A stretch of DNA of 16,859 bases from Cylindrodendrum hubeiense (Eukaryota > Ascomycota > Sordariomycetes > Hypocreales > Nectriaceae). Positions 1 through 9,905 of this stretch are shown here, piece by piece (within the stretch, counting starts at the first letter, position 1; every line of letters starts with the position of its first letter). The notes beneath the pieces were generated by a model. The model was not told the origin of the DNA, ran no database searches, and saw only the letters and a list, made by a program, of their open reading frames with translations. The DNA is taken from the NCBI GenBank assembly GCA_014621425.1, contig JAANBB010000663.1, forward strand, positions 1 to 16,859, read 5' to 3'. Position numbers and translations under genes: made by a program.

Positions 1-806
1 CTTCTGCGAGGGTGCATATGTGAGGCATGGTGGTGATGCTCCGTAGCCCGGCTCGAACATGCCAGCGGGAACCAGGGAGGAACAAGCTGAAGGATGAACG
101 ACGACACGCCGCAGGGTTTGCGAGGCGGTGAGGCCTGACTGCTCGCCTGGTTGTTTCGATTCTGTGAGAAGAGAGGTCGAGAAAGGTCTCGGTCGTCTAC
201 GCACGAGCAGGCCATTCGCATAAGCATCGCCGCCCGGCAGCCGGATGGCGATGGGTCGTTTCATGGTTGACTCCATCACCAAGGTTGCCACCCATGCCCG
301 TATACCCTGCTTACAGCGAGTTCGCCTTCGCAACTGCAACCCATGCGTACCCACAACAATCACGCACAGGGCTTGCTCACATAGAAACGTGGTAACGGGA
401 CAGGTGGCCTTGCATCCAGTCTCCTCTCCCCCACCGAGGCTGGAGAAAAGGCTCGCAGGATGCCTCACCTCGGGCGGTGAAGGGTGGGCGGTGTGAGTGG
501 CCGAGCAGGAGGGCGTGTGTGCACGAGTCACGGCGGAGCAGCTCGCCGCGTCGACATGACGGCTAGCAGGCTTGACGGGCTCTGCAGCGGAGTTTAGGGA
601 AGGGGGGAAGGGAGCTTGGAGCAAGTGACGACCTGTTCATGAAGCTACTGTACGGGTGACAGTGACGAGAGACGGCCATGGCCATTGCTCCTGGGATTGG
701 CTTGGCCGTACTTGGCTGGGCTCGGCGCGGGACGGTAGCGGAGCGAACTGGTGGATCTTGCCTCCCGGCAGTTGGGGGCGATCATCCTTACCTTATTATC
801 TGTGAA

Positions 807-830
807 GTGTGCCTGTGTGCCTGTGTGCCT
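807..830 (+). repeat. GTGTGCCT tandem repeat, 3 copies
   Basis: Three perfect contiguous copies of the 8-mer GTGTGCCT, followed by a partial GT. It sits in non-coding sequence. Confidence 0.85.
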
Positions 831-1644
831 GTATCGGCAGCGGCACGTATGGCGTCGGCCGGTATGTACAGTCTGCGAGTCTTACGATCCGCACTGATCA
901 GGCAGATGACGCGGAAACAGAGTCATTTGACTGTTAGACTGAAGCCTGGAGATAAGCTAGCCCACCGTCCCAAATGTCCCACAGCGAGGGATTGGGTAAT
1001 TGGCGACGGCAGGTCCCTGAAGGCCGCGGGATGAATCCATCAGGTGGATGGTGGGGGTGCAAAGGGAATGGATGGAGATGGGATAACGACGGCCCACGCT
1101 GAAAGCAGGCAAAAAGAAGAGTAGACCACAGCGAGACCCAGATGCCGGGTCTTTGGTTCGGCCGCGATCGAGGGCCTGGGCCTGAGCGGGTTGGCCATTT
1201 ATCCAAGCCATTGGGACTCGGGGTCGGAACTAATAGCGAGTGGCTTGGTAGCTCGGGTTGTTTAGTTGTTTAAAAGAGGATCTCTGTCTGTGCTCCTCTC
1301 CTAGCTCGACATCTGTGCGTTGGGGTTTTAGATGGGGATTGCGAAATCCCCCATCGATTGGAGCATGGGGCTTACAGCAACTGGCTAGATGCTAATCTCG
1401 GCATCTCTGTGAGGGCAAATAAAAGAGGAAACTGGCTCGCGGACGCGCGGGTGCGCGGGAAGAGACGAGATGAAAGGCCGCGGCGAGGCGTCAAAAGAGA
1501 CGCCTGAGAGAGGGATATTCGGTCCAAGCGCTTTGCTATCATGGATGGACCTGGTGAAGCCGCAGATATTCGGCCCCTCATAACCCCCCTTAGACGATCA
1601 AAGCTGGACCCTCACGAGCTGGGCCGTCACAAAGCGCATCTCTC

Positions 1645-1653
1645 TACTCCGTA
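1645..1653 (-). other. TACGGAGTA motif, copy 1
   Basis: TACTCCGTA on the plus strand, just beyond the SMP-30 gene's stop. One of four copies in the window. Confidence 0.6.
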
Positions 1654-1702
1654 CTCGGAAACAAAGACGATGCCATTCACACGTTCCCATTGCTTCTCCG
1701 AT

Positions 1703-2879
1703 CTACAGCCTAAACTCGTAGAGATCCACGCCCCTGGTCCCGACATCCACCCGGAACACGGCCCCTCCATACTCCTTACTCGTCCCCTCCCCCTCCTCAT
1801 CAGCCGCCGTCGTAATAACCAGCTCGGTGCCCACAAACTGCACACACGTAATGTTGCGCGTCGGCAGTTGCACCTCGCCCACCACGACTCCACCAGGGCT
1901 GATCTTGAGCACCCGCGACTCGCCGTACACGGCGTGCCACAGGTTGCCGTCGACGTCGACGCGGAAGCCGTCGGGCTCGCCCGGCCCGTCGTGCTGGTAG
2001 AACAGCCGCCGGTTCGAAAGCCCACCGCCCGCGCTGTCCAGGTCGTAGTCGAACGCCAGGATCTGCCGCGCCGACGAGTGGGTAAAGTACAGGGTGCGCC
2101 CGTCCGGTGAGAAGCCAGGGGTGTTGGGGATGGTGAGGTCAGTAATGGCCTCCTCCCGGGAGCTGGCGTCCATGCGGAAGAGGGCGCCTATGCAGGAGGG
2201 TTAGCACATGCAGACATTAATTCCGAGAAAGAGGGACAACAGGCTAGGGAAAAGGCAAATGAGAGCACATGATGACCAAAGGGGCCCCATGTCTGCCGCC
2301 ATCTGTGCCACCGTCACTCCTAGCTTTGGTGGTACAGAGTGGCGTGTAATAGCCCCTCAGTCCCAGGTCTCTGCCCCCTGAGGATCCCGGGTCCTAGGGG
2401 CTCGAGAGGTTGAGAAGCTGAGGGCGTCATGATATCAAAAGAGACTTAGATAACTCACCCTCGGCCTGGAAGGGCCCGAGCCCAAAGTCCGTCATGCTCC
2501 CCAGCCAGAACCGCCCGTGCGGGTCGGCGGCGCCGTCGTTGCTACGCACGCGCTCGTTGCGCGGCTCGTGGAACGGCTGGATGAGGTCGTACGTGCCCTT
2601 CTGGACGTCGAGCACCGCGAGCCCGTACTTGATACCCAGCACGATGCGGTCGCTGGGGTCCACGCCCGCGATGTCGGCCGTCACTGTCGCGCACGCGTCC
2701 AGCTGCAGCGTCGTCAGCGACGACTGGCCCTCGGCCACCGACACGCGGTGCAGCTGCTTCCGCTTGATGTCGACGAAGCGGACCGTGTTGGTCTTCTTCT
2801 CGTAAAAGGGCCCCTCGCCGAGGAGGCAGCGGATGTCGAGCCAGGGCTTGTCCACCGTCCACCGCTGAATGTCGGCCAT
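1703..2879 (-). CDS. SMP-30/gluconolactonase (regucalcin)-family protein, two exons
   Basis: The coding sequence joins exon 1 (2879-2459) and exon 2 (2187-1703) to give 301 residues plus a TAG stop, the usual length of this family. The family folds as a six-bladed propeller with one divalent metal and typically hydrolyses sugar lactones in the cytosol; the substrate here cannot be told. Motifs match the family in order: LLGEGPFYE near residue 19, whose E22 corresponds to the first metal-ligand Glu; RSNDGAADPHGRFWLGSM at about 112-129, with N114 in the substrate/metal region; IPNTPGFSPDGRTLYF at about 160-175, with N162 as ligand; and EPDGFRVDVDGNLWHAVY at about 211-228, with D213 as ligand. 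The end, GGAVFRVDVG...LYEF, also fits the family's last strand. There is no signal peptide or membrane segment. The start has A at -3 and G at +4, and the minus strand has no ATG for about 260 nt upstream, as expected of a 5' UTR. Third codon positions are very GC-rich, which creates long antisense open frames. Family assignment is confident; function within the family (lactonase, esterase or calcium-binding) is open. Confidence 0.93.
2188..2458 (-). other. Intron of the SMP-30-family gene
   Basis: Read on the minus strand, the donor is GTGAGT (2458-2453) and the acceptor is CATAG ending at 2188. A CTAAC branch-point sequence lies about a dozen bases before the acceptor. Splicing is phase 1 and rebuilds a Gly codon, so the protein reads ...PFQAEG-ALFRMDA..., which is what the family has at this point. 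At 271 nt it is long for a filamentous-ascomycete intron, commonly 50-120 nt, but all splice signals are canonical and the exon frames fit exactly. Confidence 0.88.
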
Positions 2880-3498
2880 GATGCGGTTCTGTGTCGTGCC
2901 TTGCGGTGATTCTGCTTTAAACGAAGATGCGAGTTCGAACTGGCGGGGTTGTCAATCGCTGTGTTGCTTGCGGCTTTTGCTTGACGATACGATGGTGGAT
3001 ATGCGGGCAGCGGGGTTGATATGGCCCTTCAACAACTGATGATGGGGCAAGTTCGGTCCGGTTCGGGCGAGAAACCGAGCGGAGCTCCCTTTTCGCGCAA
3101 GTTGGAGCACCAGAGCGATAGTGCGCAGACGGGGAAACACATCCTGCAGCCCGCGAGACCCCGTGAGGGGCTTTTACGTCTTTTTATCGCCGCCATTTAT
3201 TGCGGCTCTTTTACTGAGGTTACGGATCGAGACATGCGCGCACTGCAGCGGGGGCAGGTGGTTGTTGTATGACGTTCCCGGCGCCGAGTTCCCGGGACGG
3301 GCGGGCCTGGGATCCGGCCGTCACCTCCACCGCGAACTTGATTCACCGCGGTGCCAGATCTCGCCATTCCTCGGGAGCATGCATCATAGTGCATGACGGA
3401 CAGCTATCTATGCTTATCCTCGTCTATAGCAGGCCCTACCCTCGGACACCCCATCCGAAACCCCAGATGGGCATTCAAAGAAACCCTTGCCCTTGCCT

Positions 3499-3528
3499 GC
3501 ACCGCACCGCACTGCACCGCACCGCATC
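3499..3528 (+). repeat. GCACC pentanucleotide repeat, 6 units
   Basis: Six contiguous pentamers: GCACC twice, GCACT, GCACC twice and GCATC. It lies in the intergenic desert. Confidence 0.85.
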
Positions 3529-3751
3529 CAGAGGTGCCACCTGGGTCCAGCCTCTTTCTCCATCATATCCACCTCGAAACGAGCAGTGCCGGAATTCCCC
3601 AGGACCCGGGAAGGGGCAGAGAAAAAGAAAAAGACGCCTGAGCTGCGTCATGCGCTCGTTTCTCGACGGTCGGAGGCCTGCAGACTGCAATGTCCCAACC
3701 GATCGGCCTACCCACCAACACGCTTTTTCCTTCTTCGCTTCTTGTACTTGA

Positions 3752-3760
3752 TACGGAGTA
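3752..3760 (+). other. TACGGAGTA motif, copy 2
   Basis: TACGGAGTA followed by C, in the desert. Confidence 0.6.
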
Positions 3761-4490
3761 CATTTGCGAGGTCGCGCGGGGCTGGGCCTGGTCTGGGCTG
3801 TGGCGTTTGCTCCCAGGTATGCCGCTGCAACAATCTCACCTTCCTGGAACCCCGTCCCAGACTGTCGGGACGACGACACCACAATTGAGCCACGCGATTG
3901 GGGAGCTGGCCCTCGGGCGCGGCAATGTTGGGGGTGTCTTGGGGGCGGGCGCTGGGCTTGCGGCCAGTGAGTGGCACGTCCAGAGGTGTGCCAACGGTGT
4001 CGTGTGGTCCAACGTCGCACTGGGTCGAATCCTGTCTTTCCTGGACCAAGTGAAGCAGCAGCAGACGGTTGGTTTGCCTTCTCCAAGCAGCCAGTTAGGG
4101 AATCGGTCACATCCAAGCGAGAGATCGGCGGATCCTGCTCTTCTCGGCCTCGCCGGCAATCGATTCCGCGTGTATCACCAAGCCAAGGTGACCAACTAGA
4201 TGAGATGCGCCTTAGTTGAAGTTTGTTCCCGAGGTGTTTGCTTGCCTGGCAAATGATTGGGGAGATGAGTTGATGAGCAGCGTGACTATGCACTCCAAAC
4301 ACATCTTCATTTTCCTTTGTCGCGTGGCGCATGCGCCATCAATGAACGGGCGCCGTCGAGCACAAATACGTCACGCAAAGGTGGATATTCACTCATGCCA
4401 AGTGATGACGAGATGATCCAAAGCACAAGCATGGGCCTCGGACTTTGAGGCCACCACCAACCTAGACTCCCTCACCTCACCGTAAATCTC

Positions 4491-4538
4491 CCAGTCCGTC
4501 TTCCTGTCCGTCTGCCAGTCCGTCTGCAAGCCCGTCTC
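4491..4538 (+). repeat. 12-bp minisatellite, 4 units
   Basis: Four contiguous 12-bp units of consensus CCAGTCCGTCTG with one to three changes each (CCAGTCCGTCTT, CCTGTCCGTCTG, CCAGTCCGTCTG, CAAGCCCGTCTC). The multiple-of-three period is why an antisense frame here reads as repeated Arg-Arg-Thr-Gly; that frame is not otherwise gene-like. Confidence 0.85.
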
Positions 4539-4644
4539 CGTTCCGGATCCACAACCACTTCTGCCGCAACTCGAATACCCCGTAGCCCGGACGTAACGGA
4601 TCTACGTATGCAAGCGCACCACACCACAAGATCCATCATTGATA

Positions 4645-4660
4645 TGGAATCTTGGAATCT
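4645..4660 (+). repeat. TGGAATCT tandem pair
   Basis: Two perfect copies of TGGAATCT followed by a partial TGGAT. Confidence 0.7.
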
Positions 4661-6118
4661 TGGATAAGCCGATTGTGCTGCATAGTTGCACGTGGCCCTG
4701 AGACGCTGCGGACGAGACCTGACTCCCGTTTTCTTTTGTCTCCCCCCCACCAGCCAAGTTGCACTTTGGTGGCTGAGCCGGAAGTTGGTGGCAACAACTT
4801 ATTGATAGAGGCTCAACGCCCGCAGGACTTCAGACAGCCCTTCTGCGGTCCTCATTCAACTTCGTTAGAACGATCCGGCCACGCTCAGGGGCTTCGGCCC
4901 ATGGCGTGGACAATCCACACCAACATGAACGAAGCCAAGAGCCAACGTGGAGCGGGAAGCCCGCAAACTAAGTTGCTCCCCGTCCGCTTTCACTTCCTCG
5001 ATTCCGCATTCCGCACTCCACACAGCCCGGCTCCGCACTCTACCCCGGCCAGGAAGACAAACCTCGAGTCCCAATCTAACGAGACACGACCGTGCTCGTC
5101 CGAACCGTCAGAGGTCCAGACGAACTTGGAAAACTCGGACGGATAGCCACGATCCGATGCGCTATCGTGAAGAACCCTCACCCCTCCTCCGGTGACGGGA
5201 ACATGGGGGGCTCATCAGGTCGTCATCGGGCAGCAACATGGCCATCATTGCGCAGTCAACCACACCCACGCAGCCCGCCCACGCACGCACATACATACCG
5301 ACAGACACACGCGCGCCTATACACTGGCAACCAAGAGGACAACACAGCAAAAAAGACAGCTCAACACGCAGAACCCGCATGTAGGTAAGGCCGGTAAGGA
5401 CGCACGCAGGCAAGACACACACCGCCACACCCCCGAGCAGCGACCTGCATCATCAGCACGCAAGGCGAGTGAAGCGGACGGAGGAACCGTTGGGCGACGG
5501 CACCCGTGGTGCGACCTGCATCAGCTCCGCAGTCCGCACTGCAGCGCCTGTGCCGACCGCTGGCCACGGGGCGTCGGTGCGTCGGTGCATCAGTACTGCA
5601 TTGCTGGCAACCGATGCATGAGGATCCTGCATGAACCGGACCCCGGCCACACGCTCCCGGCGAACGACGCAGCACAGACGAAACGATGCAGGTCTGCCTA
5701 CGAGCATGTACGTGCCTTGTTGGGGTAGCGTCGGTACTCGCAGCCAGGGCAGACCAGCACATCACCAGCCAGGTGAGGGGACGGAGGGCACGACAGGGCA
5801 GGGCGGATTAGTTGCAGGACGCAATGCATGCCATAGGTACATGCGGTCACTGGCTAGCTGGTGCGTGTTCCAGCGGGCTTGTTGGCTCCTGACCGCTGGG
5901 ATGCCGTGGTCACGGGAGGTCCAAGGCTCATGATCGCCGCTGCTAGACAAGGGGGAGTCGCTGGGCGAGGCCCCTCGAGACCACGCTGATCGTCTCATTG
6001 CCAGACGGCGGGCGGATGGGCTTGTGGGGTTCGCGCAAGCAGGGCGACGTCTTGGGACAAGCTGGATGGACAACGGCGGATGGAGACGAGGCGAGAGGAA
6101 ACAAGAAGGATCGTGGAG

Positions 6119-6138
6119 GCATGGGAAGGCATGGGAAG
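6119..6138 (+). repeat. GGCATGGGAA tandem pair
   Basis: Two perfect 10-bp copies of GGCATGGGAA followed by GGCA. Confidence 0.75.
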
Positions 6139-8300
6139 GCAAACGGCGGCTAATTAATAAAACATGATGGTGGTAACATCTGCTGGGAGCATGTTAGCTC
6201 GGCGGGGGAGGCACAGTACGTACTTGGTGCTTCGCCTGGACACGGCCGTGAAGGGCTTGAGCTTGAGCAAACAACGGCCAAAGGGTCCCAAATATTACTA
6301 GGGACGGGCCGGTCTGAGGACGGGGATGGATGCGTGCGTGATGGCTCGATCCGGACATCGTCCAGAGCTGGAACGGGCAAGGCACCTGAAGCAGAACACT
6401 CAGAGGGTCTACGAGAGACCCAGCACGAGTCCCGCTGGTAGGGATATGGCCTGTTGACTCCAGAGATTGCTTATTTACTGCCGTCATCTCTCGTCTCATC
6501 TGGTCTCACTTGCGTCCCTTGCTCGGATCCTCGTTGGGCCAGACTAGGCTTGTCGAACAACTTTGTCCCGTCGTATTGGGTGCAGGGGCTGAGAGGCACG
6601 TCAACGTCGACAACCTGGCACATCACCACTCCCCAGACGACAAGGGACCTATTCGTACATACCCTGAGATCTAGTTTAGAATCAGTAGCAACCCGGCTGC
6701 CCCGTTGCTGCCGAGCCCGCTCCTGCGTAGACTCCATTTCCCGTTCCCTCCAAGCAGTCAATGCCAGTTCATCCAACATCACTGCCGGGGATTGGCATCG
6801 CTCGTGATGCTACAGCAAGTCCATCCTACTCAGGATTGGCGCCCATCGTCGCATGGACCGTGGTCCCATCGGCCAGTTGTCTGCCCCCACCGCCATCACC
6901 ACCAGCCAGCCATAACAGGTGCTTCTCATTTGGCAGAACCGCTGACTCTCAAAGATTCGCCGCGCTAAGAGTTGCTAGCCAACAAGGCCAAACTACTGGA
7001 CCCGACAGAAACTGGGCCCAGCGCGAGTCTTATTCTTAGTTAGCAATGTCTAGGCCTGCGGCAGCCATCAATGCCAAGCACGCCCCGTCCCGTCCACCGT
7101 GGCTTTCGAGTGTCGACGCCGAATCCTGCGGCTGGAGAAGCTGCTGGGCCATACACGCCTGGATGTGACGATGTTAAGCCACCCGCCGCCTGGCGCTGCG
7201 TGGCCCTGTTCGTGTTGCTCCCGCCCCCAAATCCAGCTAATTTCGCTGCCCTTCAAGCTTCATTTCCTCGACCGCTCGTGACCGGCCACCAGGCGACAAC
7301 CAAGCCCACGGCGGGCGTGGTAACGTCACCTCATCCTAGCCAGGTCCGAGCCACTCACACGATGGTCGCATATGTCCATCAATCCCAACCCCCGTCCATC
7401 CAGACTCTCAAAACCGTCACTATTTCCAAAGCTCCGGCTCCCGTTTGTTTGAGCTCGCTCGTTCTCCGCCGGCCCGCCGCCCTGGGGCCCGTGTTGTCGG
7501 ACCAGGAGCTGGCCCCTCCTCTCGAGGTCCACGCCTTGTCGAAGCAGGCAACGCACATACCCACAGCCAAGGACAACCATCTCCAAACCATGTACAGATT
7601 AGATGAGCTTCGCGATGCCTGTTGGATGGATCATTCAACGATCAAGAGACGAGGTTCTCGAGCAGGCCTGGGCGTGGTGCGCCGCGGCAATTCTCAATGA
7701 GGCCGAGCGTTGACGCCAGTCGTTCGCGATGGCTCTGGCTCTCCATCGGCTGATTGGTGGTGAGCGGGAGGAGGTATCCCGCTCCCGCCGCCAGATCATA
7801 CAGTAGTCTGCCACGATCGGCCTCGCGCGTGACATACGTAATGCCTTGCGGATCGCACACCGATGAAAAACTCCCTAGGCCTTGGCTCCAACCACTGCAC
7901 CGGAACGGGCGCCTGGTGCCAGCGAGTGCTCCGGCGTCGACGAGATGCAGGAGTAGTCGAGCCGCTAGGCACAACTGTCGTCGGAGCGGTTGCATATTGG
8001 CCGCAGCGGGCCTTGCAGCTCCACAGCAAGGGTGCCCCGGCCGGCCCCTGGTCCTGCAGCTAGACTACGCACCGTGGCCCGTCAGAGCTGTCCTGTTTTT
8101 TCGGTGTGCCTTGAGACGGGGCTCCCTAGTAGCGTCGATGCGTGCACACCCCTCGGTCGAGTTGCTGCATATCGCCGCTTCCTCGAATTTAGAGACGAGA
8201 GGCCAAGTCGAGAACCGTGGACCACCAGGTGGAATGTCGTTGCAGCAAGAGGAAGCGTTCTCCGTGAGACACGTGCGTCAGCCCCATCACACATGGCCTT

Positions 8301-8340
8301 CGTGCAGTCGTGCAGCCGTACAGTCGTGCAGCCGTGCAGT
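8301..8340 (+). repeat. CGTGCAGT/C 8-bp minisatellite, 5 units
   Basis: Five contiguous 8-mers: CGTGCAGT, CGTGCAGC, CGTACAGT, CGTGCAGC and CGTGCAGT, then a partial CGTGG. The alternating T/C at the last position suggests a 16-bp higher-order unit. Confidence 0.85.
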
Positions 8341-9363
8341 CGTGGCCCAACTCGGCAATTCGGATGAGGTTGCAGCCAAAAGGATCCAGAGGTGTACAGG
8401 GGACAACACAGCAGCGCAACGGTCGAGGCTTGATCAGGGACCGAGTCATAGTGGCGCATGATGAGGGCAAGACAGAGATTCAGATGCTGTGAGAAAGAGA
8501 GTGCAAGCCTGCAAGGGTGCTATGAGTGAGATCCTAGCGGTGGCCGAAGCGCCGTGCACACAAGATGAGAAGTGACGGCATCTGGGACGGAGGCGGGGAT
8601 TGTCAAGTTTTTTTTCCTTTTCGTTTTGGCACCAGCGACGAGTCCGTGACTGAGACTCAGCCATGCGGCCCTTGTTTGTTTCGTACTTGGCTGCGAAACA
8701 GGGCTGTTGACGACCGCGGCGGCTGTCGAGCAGGGGGTTCCGCACTTCCGCACGCAGGTCAGTCATGTTGCCGTGCGGTGGTGTTGCGTTTGGCAATCTA
8801 CTATGTAGGTACTTAGGCACGAAGGCTTGATATCGTAGCTAAGGTAGGTAGGTTTGCGGCAGGCAAGAGAAAAGTACGCCCGAACTTAGCTATTCGTTCA
8901 ATGGCTTGGCAAGTCAGGCGCGTGTGCATTTACGAGATGGATAGGTCAGCAAACAAGTCAATTTGGTCTCAGAAGCTTGTGGATGGAGAATTGTTTGCCT
9001 GGTTCATGAAGATTCGCTACGCGGCTAACAGCTATTTTCTGTTGTGGGTGTGTGTGAGCCTGCGTGCTTACACTGTACGGCAGAGACGTTGCTTCCTTTT
9101 TTATTTGGTTTGCATGCTCCTTCTGAGGTGCGGCACAACGTCCCTTCCCTACCTATATCAGATGTGAGCAGGTGCTTCCCGAGAAAAGATCAGTTCGCCA
9201 AGCAAAAGTCGTTGCAGGCGTCGCCTGGAATCTGACAACCTGTGCCCTGCGTCAATCCGTCTCTGAAGCTTTCCCACCAGACCCGCCAAAGTTACCATCG
9301 ACGTAGCTCGTCATCCTGGCACGCCCCCCGTGTCCTGCAGCGCTGCCTCATCCTGCCTCTGCG

Positions 9364-9372
9364 TACGGAGTA
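9364..9372 (+). other. TACGGAGTA motif, copy 3
   Basis: GTACGGAGTAC around the 9-mer, followed at once by GGCCGTAC, so it lies in a small inverted-repeat context. Confidence 0.6.
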
Positions 9373-9671
9373 CGGCCGTACCCGCACGTCCCCAAGCAAG
9401 ACATCATTCTTCCCCATGTGGCTGTCGGCGGTTTTTTTTTGTGGTCAACGTGAGAAGTGCAACACTGTCTCAAAGACGCAACGATGGTTTCCATATCTGT
9501 CGACAAAACTACTTTAGGACACGAGCTGCTAGACTGAGGCCCTTCATGCTAGACAACCGATGGGTGGTATCCGGGCCTTGGATCGCCAGGGCGTGAGATT
9601 TGACAGGACCACAGCGGAAGCCGTCCAGCCATCCCGCAGTCCCACCACTCCCGTCGACGCCGATGGCACGC

Positions 9672-9790
9672 TCGCCATGCTATGCCATGCTACTATGTAT
9701 GTACGTGGTATGTATGTATGCCATGCCATGCCATGCCATGCCGTGCGATGTTGTGGATGCTGTGCCACGCTGTGCCATGCTGTGCCATAC
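9672..9790 (+). repeat. Compound ATGCC / TATG / TGTGCCATGC repeat cluster
   Basis: Imperfect GCCATGCTAT units (about 9672-9692) lead into a TATG-type tract (about 9695-9720). Five perfect ATGCC pentamers follow (9718-9742), and after a short degenerate stretch three 10-bp units close the cluster (TGTGCCACGC, TGTGCCATGC, TGTGCCATAC; 9761-9790). All share GCCATG, so the cluster looks like one microsatellite that has mutated and re-expanded. Confidence 0.85.
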
Positions 9791-9889
9791 GCGCCAGTCC
9801 GCCTCCCTCCCCCTTCCTGTCGCTGTATGTTGGTGCTGTCGGCAGCCTCGGGTGCTGTGCCTGAGAGGGCAGCCCGTCCGCAATGACGG

Positions 9890-9905
9890 TGCAGCCGCGG
9901 CTGCA
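9890..9905. repeat. 16-bp perfect palindrome
   Basis: TGCAGCCGCGGCTGCA is identical to its reverse complement over 16 bases. It has no obvious partner or flanking gene. Confidence 0.8.

Larger units (their letters stand above)
1..1702. other. Non-coding stretch downstream of the SMP-30-family gene
   Basis: No recognisable gene, RNA or mobile element is seen. Open frames are below 120 codons and carry no motif. The stretch holds the GTGTGCCT tandem repeat (807-830) and one TACTCCGTA motif (1645-1653) about 50 bases beyond the SMP-30 stop, probably in that gene's 3' UTR. The leftmost few hundred bases could be the flank of a gene outside the window. Confidence 0.5.
2880..8300. other. Left part of the intergenic desert
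   Basis: The first ~260 bases are the probable promoter and 5' UTR of the minus-strand SMP-30 gene: there is no minus-strand ATG until 3142, and a TTTAAA lies at 2916-2921, only 37-42 bases above the start, which is rather close for a TATA element. Beyond that I see no gene. The longest frames (minus 4332-3475, 285 codons; plus 7071-7700, 209 codons) are rich in Arg, Pro, Ser and Trp with no domain or splice-supported extension, as expected by chance in GC-rich DNA. Short tandem repeats lie at 3499-3528, 4491-4538, 4645-4660 and 6119-6138. Confidence 0.5.

Noticed and set aside
1541..2110. 189-codon plus-strand frame antisense to SMP-30 exon 2
   Set aside because: It is a shadow of the very GC-rich third codon positions of the minus-strand gene, whose protein matches a known family.
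2517..2909. 130-codon plus-strand frame antisense to SMP-30 exon 1
   Set aside because: Same cause: antisense shadow, with Arg/His/Val-rich composition and no motif.
4015..4045. GGGTCGAATCC, resembling a tRNA B box
   Set aside because: The surrounding sequence does not give a paired T stem, a matching acceptor stem or an A box at a suitable distance.
3475..4332. 285-codon minus-strand frame with an ATG start, the longest in the desert
   Set aside because: Composition is rich in Arg, Pro, Ser, Trp and His, with no domain, and five other frames are also partly open here, as expected in GC-rich non-coding DNA. It crosses the GCACC microsatellite.
7071..7700. 209-codon plus-strand frame
   Set aside because: ATG start but no recognisable motif, low-complexity Pro/Ala/Ser composition and no splice-supported extension.
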